Part shown: positions 7,635 to 14,661 of the stretch, in pieces | Layout: the number at the start of each line of letters is the position of its first letter | Position numbering within the stretch: position 1 is the first letter of the stretch | Assembly: GCA_025869455.1 (NCBI GenBank) | Contig: JAOZVT010000243.1 | Coordinates: 1-16,018, forward strand | DNA length: 16,018 nt | Direction of reading: 5' to 3' | DNA from: Prosthecobacter sp. | GTDB taxonomy: Bacteria; Verrucomicrobiota; Verrucomicrobiia; Verrucomicrobiales; Verrucomicrobiaceae | Position numbers and translations under genes: made by a program | Notes under the pieces: generated by a model | What the model saw: the letters and a program-made list of their open reading frames with translations, nothing else | What the model was told of the DNA's origin: nothing | Databases searched by the model: none

Positions 7635-9485
7635 ATGAGCAACACAACCGGCAGTACGCATGAGTTCCAGGCTGAGGTGAAGCAGGTCCTGGATATCGTT
7701 ATCCACAGCCTCTACACCGACCGCGAAATCTTCATCCGTGAGTTGGTTTCCAATGCAGCAGATTCATTGGAAAAAATGCGGCTGACTCAATTGACCGAAA
7801 ATGAGGTTTTCGGCGCAGATTTACCTTTGGAGATCAGCATCACCACAGATGAGACGGCAGGTACCTTGACCATTACGGATCATGGAATCGGCATGACTCG
7901 TTCAGAGTTGGTGGAAAATTTGGGCACCATTGCTCATTCAGGTTCGAAGGCCTTCGCTGCGGCCTTGAAAAATGCAGGCAAGTCGAATGAGGCCTCCTTG
8001 ATCGGTCAGTTCGGCGTCGGCTTTTACAGTGCCTTCATGGTCGCGGACGAAGTGAGTGTTTACACCCATTCCTGGCGCAGTGAAGGGGAGCATCTCGTGT
8101 GGTCGAGCACGGGTGCTGGTACCTACTCCATCGAAGAGTCTCCAGATCAGGTGCGCGGTTGCCGCATGGTGATCAAGCTGAAGGAAGATGCCTTGGAATT
8201 CTGCCGCCCGGATCGGGTGAAGAGCGTGCTCGGCAAATATTCAAACTTCGTGGGTTTCCCGATCCAGCTCAATGGTGAGCGGGTGAATACGGTCGAGGCC
8301 ATCTGGCTGAAGAGTAAGGACAGCGTGAGTGAAGAAGAGTACAAAGCTTTCTATCAGTTCACCGCCCATGCCTTTGATGATCCGAGCTATCGCCTGCACT
8401 TCCAGGCAGATGCTCCACTGGTGATCAATGCCCTGTTGTTTTTGCCAGAGCAAAATATGGAGGCCTTTGGCATGGGGCAGATGGAGCCAGGCGTGGGTCT
8501 CTATTGTAAAAAGGTACTGATCGACTCACATCCGAAGAAACTGCTGCCTGAGTGGATGCGCTTCGTCCGTGGTGTCATTGATAGTGAAGATCTACCACTG
8601 AATATTTCCCGTGAGTCCATGCAGGACAGTTCCTTGGTTCGGAAATTAGGGGAAGTGGTCACCAAACGCTTGCTCAAGTTCCTGGATAAAGAAGCTCAGG
8701 ATGACGCGAAGAAGTTCCAGGAGTTTTACGCCAGATTCAGCCGCTTCTTCAAGGAAGGCGTGGCTACGGATCATCTGAATCGCGACGCCATCGCCAAACT
8801 GCTGCGCTTTGAATCCAGCCTCACGGAAAAGGGCGAGGTCATCGGTCTGGCCGACTACATTGGCCGCATGAAGGAAGACCAAAAAGCGATCTATTATCAG
8901 GTAGCTCCTTCCCGCAACACCATTGAAACAGGTCCCTATGTGGAAGCCTTCAAGTCCAAGGGCTATGAGGTTCTTTACCTCTACGAATCCATTGATGACT
9001 ACGTCGTTTCCAGCCTGCGCGAGTTTGATGGTAAGCAGCTCCAGGCTGTGAATTCCAATGAAGTGGATTTGGGAGATGTGGCGAGTGAAGGTGAGTCACT
9101 GAGCGAATCCGATACCACGGCTCTCTGTGGTTGGTTGAAGGAAAGCCTCGCTGAAGGCGTGGAGGAAGTGCGCAGTGGTAAACGCTTGGTCAACAGTCCG
9201 GCTTTGGCCATCACGCCAGATGGTGAGATGACCCCACAGATGCGTCAGATGATGCGTGCCATGAAGCCTGATGAAGTGGATGCTCCGAAGGTGATCTTGG
9301 AGATCAATCCGCGGCATGAAATCGTCAAAAAACTATCCGTTCTCAGCTCCAGCGATGCCGATAGTGCGAAATTGGTGGCTGAGCAGATTTTGGACAACGC
9401 TTTGCTTTCTGCCGGACTCTTGGATGATCCTCAGCGGATCGTTGCCCGTACGGAGAAGATCATGGAGCGCTTATTGGCGAAGTAG
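7635..9485 (+). CDS. htpG: Chaperone HtpG (bacterial Hsp90)
   Basis: ATP-dependent cytosolic chaperone that acts as a homodimer on late folding intermediates. The 616 residues fit the bacterial family (about 610-640). The N-terminal GHKL ATPase domain (about 8-220) shows RELVSNAADSLEK with catalytic E36 and Mg-ligand N40, the nucleotide-binding D82 in DHGIGM, the lid segment LGTIAHSGSKAF and the G-rich motif IGQFGVGFYSAFMVAD. The middle domain (about 230-480) includes LPLNISRESMQ, with the arginine that reaches the ATP phosphate. The C-terminal dimerisation domain follows, without the eukaryotic MEEVD tail, as expected in bacteria. The ATG at 7635 places the first conserved segment, EFQAEVKQVLDI, at residue 10, the normal position. 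No Shine-Dalgarno is visible. The gene is monocistronic: a promoter candidate lies upstream and a perfect terminator 30 bases after the stop. Confidence 0.98.
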   Translation: MSNTTGSTHEFQAEVKQVLDIVIHSLYTDREIFIRELVSNAADSLEKMRLTQLTENEVFGADLPLEISITTDETAGTLTITDHGIGMTRSELVENLGTIAHSGSKAFAAALKNAGKSNEASLIGQFGVGFYSAFMVADEVSVYTHSWRSEGEHLVWSSTGAGTYSIEESPDQVRGCRMVIKLKEDALEFCRPDRVKSVLGKYSNFVGFPIQLNGERVNTVEAIWLKSKDSVSEEEYKAFYQFTAHAFDDPSYRLHFQADAPLVINALLFLPEQNMEAFGMGQMEPGVGLYCKKVLIDSHPKKLLPEWMRFVRGVIDSEDLPLNISRESMQDSSLVRKLGEVVTKRLLKFLDKEAQDDAKKFQEFYARFSRFFKEGVATDHLNRDAIAKLLRFESSLTEKGEVIGLADYIGRMKEDQKAIYYQVAPSRNTIETGPYVEAFKSKGYEVLYLYESIDDYVVSSLREFDGKQLQAVNSNEVDLGDVASEGESLSESDTTALCGWLKESLAEGVEEVRSGKRLVNSPALAITPDGEMTPQMRQMMRAMKPDEVDAPKVILEINPRHEIVKKLSVLSSSDADSAKLVAEQILDNALLSAGLLDDPQRIVARTEKIMERLLAK

Positions 9486-9514
9486 TCTTGAGTGTCATTC
9501 CTTGAATGATTGTG

Positions 9515-9542
9515 GAGAGGGCAGAAATGCCCTCTCTTTTTT
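9515..9542 (+). terminator. Rho-independent terminator of htpG
   Basis: A perfect 9-bp stem GAGAGGGCA / TGCCCTCTC with a GAAA tetraloop is followed by six T. It lies 30 bases after the htpG stop codon. Confidence 0.95.
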
Positions 9543-9558
9543 GTCTCGAGACCTGGGT

Positions 9559-9592
9559 AAAAAAGAGCGCCATCTGTTTCCAGATGGCGCTC
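9559..9592 (-). terminator. Rho-independent terminator of glnA
   Basis: Read on the - strand, this is a perfect 12-bp stem GAGCGCCATCTG / CAGATGGCGCTC with a GAAA tetraloop, followed by six T. It starts 28 bases after the glnA stop codon and lies back to back with the htpG terminator. Confidence 0.95.
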
Positions 9593-9620
9593 CAGGGAGA
9601 GTGATGGTTGTCGAAACTAA

Positions 9621-10640
9621 TTAAGGCTTCGGTACTTCGGCGATGGTCGCCAAGATACGGGAAGCGATGGCGTAGGGATCGCCTTGGGAGTTCGGACGGC
9701 GGTCTTCCAGGTAACCCTTGTAGCCATTGTTGATGAAGCTATGAGGGACACGGACGGATGAACCGCGGTCAGCGATGCCGTAGGTGAATTTGTCGATGGA
9801 CTGTGTTTCGTGCAGGCCAGTGAGACGCATGTGGTTATCAGGACCGTAAACGGCGATGTGCTCGTTGAGGTTCTTGGCGAAGGCAGCCATGAGCGCTTCG
9901 AAGTAATCCTTACCACCCACGTCACGGAGGTAATCCGTGGAGAAGTTGGCATGCATGCCAGAACCGTTCCAGTCGGTGTTGCCGAGAGGTTTGCAATGGT
10001 ATTCAACGTCCACAGCATACTTCTCACAGAGACGTTGCAGGATGTAGCGTGCTACCCACATCTGGTCAGCGCACTTCTTGGAACCTTTGCCGAAAATCTG
10101 GAATTCCCACTGACCTTTGGCCACTTCAGCGTTGATGCCTTCGTGGTTGATGCCTGCGTCGAGGCAAAGATCAAGATGCTCTTCAACGATCTGGCGAGCG
10201 ATGTCACCGACGTTCTTGTAGCCCACACCTGTGTAGTAGGGACCCTGAGGAGCTGGATAACCACCTTCTGGGAAGCCCAGAGGACGGCCATCTTGATACA
10301 GGAAGTATTCCTGTTCGAAGCCGAACCATGCACCTGAATCGTCCAGGATGGTGGCGCGTGAATTCGTTGGGTGTGGGGTGACACCATCTGGCATCATAAC
10401 TTCGCACATGACCAGAACGCCGTTCTTGCGGGTCGTGTCAGGGAACACAGCCACTGGCTTCAGAACACAATCGGAACTGCGGCCTTCAGCTTGCTGAGTG
10501 GAGCTGCCATCGAAACCCCAGAGTGGGAGTTCTTCCAGCGTTGGGAAGCTCGCGTATTCTTTGATCTGAGTCTTACTGCGGAGGTTTGGCACGGGCTTGT
10601 AGCCGTCGAGCCAGATGTATTCGAGTTTGTATTTGGCCAT
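9621..10640 (-). CDS. glnA: Glutamine synthetase, GSII (eukaryote-like) family
   Basis: Catalyses glutamate + ammonia + ATP to glutamine; the central ammonium-assimilation enzyme, cytoplasmic. At 339 residues it is of the short GSII type rather than the GSI type of about 470. The beta-grasp domain contains WGFDGSSTQQAEG (41-53). Active-site landmarks are FGFEQEYFLY (E109, E111), GINAEVAKGQWEFQ (E172, E179), DWNGSGMHANFST (H230), RLTGLHET, ADRGSSVRVP (R297) and YLEDRRPNSQGDPY (E312, R314). The adenylylation loop of GSI is absent, so control by GlnE is not expected. The frame continues upstream to an ATG at 10721. I chose the ATG at 10640 (MAKYKLEYIWLDG) because the family begins there and the extra 27 residues overlap a candidate promoter. 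The gene is monocistronic, with its own terminator. Confidence 0.96.
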   Translation of the reverse strand: MAKYKLEYIWLDGYKPVPNLRSKTQIKEYASFPTLEELPLWGFDGSSTQQAEGRSSDCVLKPVAVFPDTTRKNGVLVMCEVMMPDGVTPHPTNSRATILDDSGAWFGFEQEYFLYQDGRPLGFPEGGYPAPQGPYYTGVGYKNVGDIARQIVEEHLDLCLDAGINHEGINAEVAKGQWEFQIFGKGSKKCADQMWVARYILQRLCEKYAVDVEYHCKPLGNTDWNGSGMHANFSTDYLRDVGGKDYFEALMAAFAKNLNEHIAVYGPDNHMRLTGLHETQSIDKFTYGIADRGSSVRVPHSFINNGYKGYLEDRRPNSQGDPYAIASRILATIAEVPKP

Positions 10641-10717
10641 GGTTGTGGAGTTCGACTTATATGTATGTAGGCTTAAAGAAGGAGCGCCTTCGTTTGCAGC
10701 CACGCGGTAGCGAAGAA

Positions 10718-10732
10718 GCATGGTTTATGCCA
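10718..10732 (-). promoter_or_regulatory. Candidate sigma54 (RpoN) promoter of glnA
   Basis: On the - strand the sequence TGGCATAAACCATGC has the GG-N10-GC spacing of -24/-12 promoters, compared with the consensus TGGCAC-N5-TTGC. Transcription would start near 10707, about 66 bases before the glnA ATG. glnA is a classic sigma54 target in other bacteria. The same bases also form GCAT/ATGC half-palindromes, so an operator is an alternative. Confidence 0.38.
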
Positions 10733-10744
10733 GAGTTGAAGTTA

Positions 10745-10767
10745 TTTTTTCATAATTGATGAAAAAA
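10745..10767. promoter_or_regulatory. AT-rich perfect inverted repeat between glnA and the kinase gene
   Basis: TTTTTTCAT and ATGAAAAAA form a perfect 9-bp inverted repeat around AATTG. It lies 13 bases upstream of the candidate sigma54 site of glnA and about 77 bases before the divergent kinase-like gene. It may be an operator shared by both genes; a terminator is unlikely because no gene reads into it. Confidence 0.4.
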
Positions 10768-10843
10768 GTATCTGTTTGATTGACTCCGGGGAGGTGTGAC
10801 ACGGGCTTGATCAGCGCGTGAGGGGTGGTTTAGTCAAAGTCGT

Positions 10844-11281
10844 ATGCAGGAAGCAAAAAATACAGCCCGTGCTCTTGTCCGACTCGGTTATGATGGTCGT
10901 GTACACAAGACTTTCCGAGGTCATATGGCCAAAGAGAGATTTGAACATGAGGTCCGTGTCCTGCGTTATTTGGAAAAACAAGGCTGCAAGTTTGTGCCGA
11001 AGGTCGTGGAGACTGATCCAGAAAAACTGCACATGGTCACCACTAACTGCGGGAGTCGGGTGGACCACCTTACGGAGGACCGTTTGCGCCAACTTTTTGC
11101 TGAATTGGAGCAGTATGGCGTGCGGCATGAAGATCCCTACACACGGAATGTCACTTACAGCCCTCACCTGGGCCGCTTTTGCCTCATTGATTTTGAATTT
11201 GCCACCATTCTAGATCAGCCGGAATTGGGGCCGCCGCCTCCTGAGCCGGATCCTGATGAGCGGGGGCCTAGAGGCTGGTGA
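10844..11281 (+). CDS. Minimal protein-kinase-like protein (145 residues)
   Basis: Small protein with the core motifs of the protein kinase fold. A Gly/Lys segment GYDGRVHKTFRG (K22 as candidate beta-3 lysine) is followed by a helix with E36 in RFEHEVRVLRYLEKQG, and then a hinge-like LHMVTTNCG. The catalytic loop is YGVRHEDPYTRNV, where D97 and N102 have the HxD-x4-N spacing, and FCLIDFEFA supplies the DFG-equivalent D116. The order and look resemble the Bud32/WaaP/RIO-like atypical kinases. The chain ends about 25 residues after D116 in a Pro/acidic tail, so the activation segment, APE motif and most of the C-lobe are missing. By family knowledge full kinases are at least 200-250 residues. 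It sits 107 bases before a PP2C phosphatase on the same strand, suggesting a functional pair. Activity is uncertain. No Shine-Dalgarno is seen before the ATG. Confidence 0.72.
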   Translation: MQEAKNTARALVRLGYDGRVHKTFRGHMAKERFEHEVRVLRYLEKQGCKFVPKVVETDPEKLHMVTTNCGSRVDHLTEDRLRQLFAELEQYGVRHEDPYTRNVTYSPHLGRFCLIDFEFATILDQPELGPPPPEPDPDERGPRGW

Positions 11282-11388
11282 AATAGGCGTGTTTAGCCTC
11301 CAGGGTGGATGTGAGATAGGTGTTTTATGAAATGAGCGCAAATGATTGCCAATCAACATCATCCATTGCAAACTGAGCCTCCTAATTT

Positions 11389-12210
11389 GTGATTCCTGAT
11401 AGCCACCCCACTGAACTTTCCTGGTCCGGCATGACTCATGTCGGACGCGTGCGCAAAAATAATGAAGATGCCTTTTTGGCGATGACCTATGATACCCAGG
11501 AGGTTCGCTATTTGGGTAAAGTGGGGGAATCCACCCTGGCTCACACTGACTTTGTTTTTGCGGTGAGTGATGGCATGGGGGGAGCGAATGCTGGCGAGTT
11601 TGCCAGCAAGATCGCCGTGGAAAGAATCACTCGGCTCATGCCCAAAGTGTATCGGCTAGCGGCGCAAAGTCTAGCTACTGGGGTGAATGATGCGTTGGAA
11701 GAGATTTTTCATCATGTGCATGCAGAACTGAACCGCATTGGGAAATCTTATGCGGAGTGCTCTGGTATGGGGGCCACCTTGAGCATGGCTTGTTTTTCAC
11801 CTGGTTGGATGCATTTCGGGCATATCGGTGACAGTCGCATTTACTATCTGCCAGCCGGTGGCGGGATGATGCAGGTCACTCATGATCATAGCTTTGTCGG
11901 CTGGCAGCGCCGCCAAGGGCAGCTCAATGAACGAGAAGCGCGTAACCATCCGCGTAAAAACGTGCTGAATCAGGCGCTGGGAGCGGGGCACCAAATCCTG
12001 AATCCGCAATTTGGCGCGGTAAGCTGCCAAGCGGGAGATCGATTTTTACTCTGCACGGATGGTGTTATCGATGGCCTCTGGGACAATCGACTGGAAGAAT
12101 ACCTGAGCACCCCGAGTGAGCAGCCCAAAGCCTTTAAAATTGTGGAGAAGGCCGTTGCTGAATCAGGTCGTGATAACTGCACCGCTGTGGTGGTGGAGTT
12201 TGCCTCCTGA
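11389..12210 (+). CDS. PP2C-family (Stp-type) serine/threonine protein phosphatase
   Basis: Metal-dependent phosphatase that removes phosphate from Ser/Thr in proteins; no membrane segment, so cytoplasmic. The 273 residues are a single complete PP2C catalytic domain. It has THVGRVRKNNEDAF (phosphate-binding R22, metal ligand D27), VSDGMGG (D61, G62), SGMGATLS, FGHIGDSRIYY (D148), the flap-like EREARNHPRKNVLNQALG, LLCTDGVIDGL (D224) and GRDNCTAVVVE (D262). All core metal ligands are present. I accept the GTG at 11389: a stop lies two codons upstream, and it puts the conserved THVGRVRKNNED segment at residue 16, while starting at the internal ATG (codon 15) would trim the first beta strand. No Shine-Dalgarno is visible. 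Its partner is probably the minimal kinase upstream. The stop codon is 12 bases from that of the convergent crystallin-like gene. Confidence 0.94.
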   Translation: MIPDSHPTELSWSGMTHVGRVRKNNEDAFLAMTYDTQEVRYLGKVGESTLAHTDFVFAVSDGMGGANAGEFASKIAVERITRLMPKVYRLAAQSLATGVNDALEEIFHHVHAELNRIGKSYAECSGMGATLSMACFSPGWMHFGHIGDSRIYYLPAGGGMMQVTHDHSFVGWQRRQGQLNEREARNHPRKNVLNQALGAGHQILNPQFGAVSCQAGDRFLLCTDGVIDGLWDNRLEEYLSTPSEQPKAFKIVEKAVAESGRDNCTAVVVEFAS

Positions 12211-12222
12211 CCACAAAGTTGG

Positions 12223-12624
12223 CTATTGTGGGTTGATCAGTTCCACCTTCATGGAGCTGATACGGTGGGCCATTTTTCCCAAAGTGGCGTGGTCGCCTTC
12301 CGTAAAGGTCAGGCTGTCTCCTCCGTAGTTGTCTGCGTCAAAGACGCTGACCTTGACTCCAGCGGGAACCTTCATGGAAAGCAGGCTGTCATTGGGAATG
12401 CCCTCCTTCTTCAGTTCGGCAGAGCCAGAGAAGTTCTGGGGTGCCTTCATCCGGCGTAATCTGCCTTTGAAGTTTTCTTCCAGGTAAAAGGAGACGGATG
12501 GACGGCTTTGGGAAGTTGCTTGAAATGGCTGCGCAACAAAGTCCTGTCCGGTCCTGAACAAGGGCGCTGCACTGAGAATGGAAACAAACAGGAAGCCAGC
12601 GGAGAGTAAGAACAATTTTCTCAT
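12223..12624 (-). CDS. Secreted beta/gamma-crystallin-like protein
   Basis: A 133-residue exported protein. The signal peptide is about 1-19 (KLFLLSAGFLFVSILSA, cleavage near SA-AP), and residues 20-42 look unstructured. Residues about 44-129 hold two Greek-key motifs of the beta/gamma-crystallin type: VSFYLEENFKGRLRRM, and VSVFDADNYGGDSLTF followed by ISSMKV. The second has the typical aromatic, Tyr-Gly-Gly and terminal Ser pattern. Calcium-clamp sites in the family read N/D-N/D-x-x-S/T-S. Here the first is NDSLLS (78-83) and the second AHRISS (119-124), so each is incomplete and calcium binding would be weak or limited to one site. It is the last of four - strand genes with short gaps (48 bases after the Kelch gene). 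A structural or stress-related envelope role is only a guess. Confidence 0.8.
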   Translation of the reverse strand: MRKLFLLSAGFLFVSILSAAPLFRTGQDFVAQPFQATSQSRPSVSFYLEENFKGRLRRMKAPQNFSGSAELKKEGIPNDSLLSMKVPAGVKVSVFDADNYGGDSLTFTEGDHATLGKMAHRISSMKVELINPQ

Positions 12625-12672
12625 GTAAGATACACTAAGTGATGTTCTTATTATTGGTCAAGTGCATTTTCT

Positions 12673-13725
12673 TCAAGGCATCTGCAACTGTCCGCTCCAC
12701 ACCTGCGGAGACCTCTTGCCAGGGCGGGCTTCGCCACCTGGGATGATGATCTTTCCCTGCCATTGCACTGCGGGGGTGGTGACAAGCGAAAACGGCAGAT
12801 CTCCCAGACCTCCCCAAGTATCGCTACCGGGATGATAACTGAGGATCTCACGTGGAAAGCCTGGATGTTTGTCCTTTGGCTCAAAATTAACATTGGCTCC
12901 ATCATCGCCTCCCAAAATAACGATGTGGCCATCAATGATGGGAGCAGGGCTGGGGGCCGCGACGGCGACTCGTGGGATATTGGCGATTTTTTTCCAGCCT
13001 TGGCTCGGCTGGAAACTCCACGCATCATGCAGCCATTCGCGGGTGGGTTTTTCCTCTTCATCTGCCTTTAGTGAGGCTCCGCTGATCAGGTAAATCACCC
13101 CATCATGAGCGGCCATGGTAGCTAGGATACGTGCAGGGCCAGGGCAGGGAGGAAGTTCGCTCCACCCTAGGTCGGTATGAGCTAGGTTCAGTGCCCAAAA
13201 ACTGCGCAAGGCACTCGTTGCTGTCGGGGTTTCAATGCCACCCGCAATGTATAAGGTCCCATCCATTTCAACGCCCGCCATGAACCCGCAAGCGCGTGGT
13301 AACGCTGGCAGTTCCTGAGTGGTGATTTTTCCGTTGGCATAGCTGAGTCGGAAGACATCGCTGAAGTTGCGATTCTCGTTGCCACCGCCCACGCACAGGA
13401 GGCCGTCGGGTGTCGTAATGGACACCCCATAGCCATTGGGGAGAGGTAGTTGCCCAACCTTCTTCCAGGTCCCCTCGGGTTTTTCTAAAGCGTAGATGCT
13501 GTCATACCAGACTTTGGTACCACCTTCCCAGGGGCGTTTGTCTGGGAAGTTAGTCCCACCTGCAATGATCAAGGCTCCTTCTGAAACCCCTGAAAAAGAT
13601 CCAGCAAACCCTTCGGCGTCTGGCAATGCGGGCAGGGGAGTCCAGTCGTCCTCTTGAGCAGCAGCGGAATAAGTGACCATAAGAAGTGAGGAAAACAGCA
13701 GAGATCTCATGAAGACAAAGCTCAT
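12673..13725 (-). CDS. Secreted Kelch six-bladed propeller, NanM/permuted-mutarotase-like
   Basis: A 350-residue exported beta-propeller. The signal peptide covers about 6-23 (RSLLFSSLLMVTYSAAA-Q). The ATG at codon 6 (13710) would also give a good signal peptide, so the true start may be either. At least six Kelch-type blades are visible by their paired Gly: LIIAGGTNFPD (52-62), LLCVGGGNENRNFSD, LYIAGGIETP, IYLISGASL, IVILGGDDGA and IIIPGGEARPG, each followed by an aromatic strand. The segment FPDKRPWEGGTKVWYDSIY resembles the sialic-acid mutarotase (NanM) and the cyclically permuted mutarotase family, which act on N-acetylneuraminate. Sugar mutarotation in the periplasm is therefore plausible, but no sialic-acid genes are nearby. 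Galactose-oxidase-like is the alternative general annotation. It lies 90 bases after the ABC permease gene on the same strand. Confidence 0.85.
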   Translation of the reverse strand: MSFVFMRSLLFSSLLMVTYSAAAQEDDWTPLPALPDAEGFAGSFSGVSEGALIIAGGTNFPDKRPWEGGTKVWYDSIYALEKPEGTWKKVGQLPLPNGYGVSITTPDGLLCVGGGNENRNFSDVFRLSYANGKITTQELPALPRACGFMAGVEMDGTLYIAGGIETPTATSALRSFWALNLAHTDLGWSELPPCPGPARILATMAAHDGVIYLISGASLKADEEEKPTREWLHDAWSFQPSQGWKKIANIPRVAVAAPSPAPIIDGHIVILGGDDGANVNFEPKDKHPGFPREILSYHPGSDTWGGLGDLPFSLVTTPAVQWQGKIIIPGGEARPGKRSPQVWSGQLQMP

Positions 13726-13815
13726 ACCATGAGATGACGTCTGAGCGCGAGGTTTTCTTCCTGGTCAGTGCGTGTGGCCAGAACAAACGGGGGCGTTTTC
13801 AGACTGAGATGCTGT

Positions 13816-14613
13816 TTATTGGGTGGCGAACTTCGTCAGCAATCCACGCTTTCTCGTCAGCCGCAGGATCCACAGAAAAAGTCCACCCGCTGCGGTGAGA
13901 TAGATCACATTCAGCGTGAATGCTTGTGCGAGTAAGGTGAGATTCATGGTTCCCGTGCGCATGACTTCGCGCATGCCTTCAAAGATGTACGTGGCCGGGA
14001 AAGCCCAAGCAATGGGCTGCGACCAGGCGGGCATATCTGCGACGGGATAAAACACGGCCACTGCTGGCTGAATGAAGAAAGGCACGGCCCAGGCCAGTGA
14101 TTCCGCTGCCTGTCCCCAGCGCAAAATGAGCGCGGTGGAGATCATGCCGAGTGACCAGCCGAAGAGCATGAGATTGAGGAAAAACGGTACCAACCACCAT
14201 TCTAAAATGAAGACATTGAAGGCATAACCAAACCAAGCAATCGTACCAAGCACGATCCCTGTAACCATGATACGCAGGATGCCCACAGCGAAGGTGGCTC
14301 CTAAATATTCAGAGGTGCGCACGGGAGCGACAAAAATGTTCAGAAGATTGCGTGTCCAGACATCTTCGAGAAACGAGATCGCCACACCTTGTTGGGCGCG
14401 AAACATGATGTCCCAGAGGATCATGGCACCCAATAAAAAGAGGATGTAGTTCCCGAATTCATGCGTGGTATTACGCTGCAAAAACAGCGTCAGATTTCCC
14501 CAAACCAGAAGATCCACCACGGGCCAAAAGACCATTTCAACAAGGCGTACAGGATTCCTCGTGTAGAGGAAGATGTAGCGTAAAACCAATGCCCAGATAA
14601 CTCTCAAATTCAT
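13816..14613 (-). CDS. ABC-2 type transporter permease
   Basis: Inner-membrane permease of an ABC exporter, 265 residues, the usual ABC-2 length. About six membrane segments can be seen: 24-44 (VFWPVVDLLVWGNLTLF), 55-75 (YILFLLGAMILWDIMF), 105-130, 138-160 (PFFLNLMLFGWSLGMISTAL), 172-190 (AVPFFIQPAVAVFYPV) and 232-252. The cytoplasmic segment EDVWTRNLLNIFVAPVRTSEY fits the coupling-helix region of the family, and PIAWAFPATYIFEGMRE is the characteristic ABC-2 C-terminal motif. It pairs with the ATPase gene 48 bases upstream on the same strand. A weak AGGA lies 10 bases before the ATG. The substrate cannot be told from the sequence; the family exports drugs, polysaccharides, lipids or peptides. 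Confidence 0.92.
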   Translation of the reverse strand: MNLRVIWALVLRYIFLYTRNPVRLVEMVFWPVVDLLVWGNLTLFLQRNTTHEFGNYILFLLGAMILWDIMFRAQQGVAISFLEDVWTRNLLNIFVAPVRTSEYLGATFAVGILRIMVTGIVLGTIAWFGYAFNVFILEWWLVPFFLNLMLFGWSLGMISTALILRWGQAAESLAWAVPFFIQPAVAVFYPVADMPAWSQPIAWAFPATYIFEGMREVMRTGTMNLTLLAQAFTLNVIYLTAAGGLFLWILRLTRKRGLLTKFATQ

Positions 14614-14661
14614 AATCCGTTTATCCTAAATTTTGTTAGTCTCTTCTGTCTTGACTGCGTC

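Noticed and set aside
7875..7900. His in the DHGIGM motif of HtpG where E. coli has Asn
   Set aside because: This position varies in the Hsp90 family (Ser in yeast), and the nucleotide-binding Asp is kept, so it is not a sign of lost function.
9810..10337. 175-codon + strand frame opposite glnA
   Set aside because: It lies wholly within the well-supported glutamine synthetase gene and resembles no family; it is a product of codon bias on the other strand.
10641..10721. 27-residue N-terminal extension of glutamine synthetase (start at 10721)
   Set aside because: GSII proteins start close to MAKYKLEYIWLDG, and the extension overlaps the candidate promoter, so the ATG at 10640 is preferred.
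11269..11302. GAGGCT/AGCCTC inverted repeat after the minimal kinase gene
   Set aside because: Short stem, long loop, no T-run; it does not show that transcription stops before the phosphatase gene.
12211..12231. CCACAA/TTGTGG hairpin around the stop codon of the crystallin-like gene
   Set aside because: The stem is only 6 bp with no T-run, so I do not call a terminator between these convergent genes.
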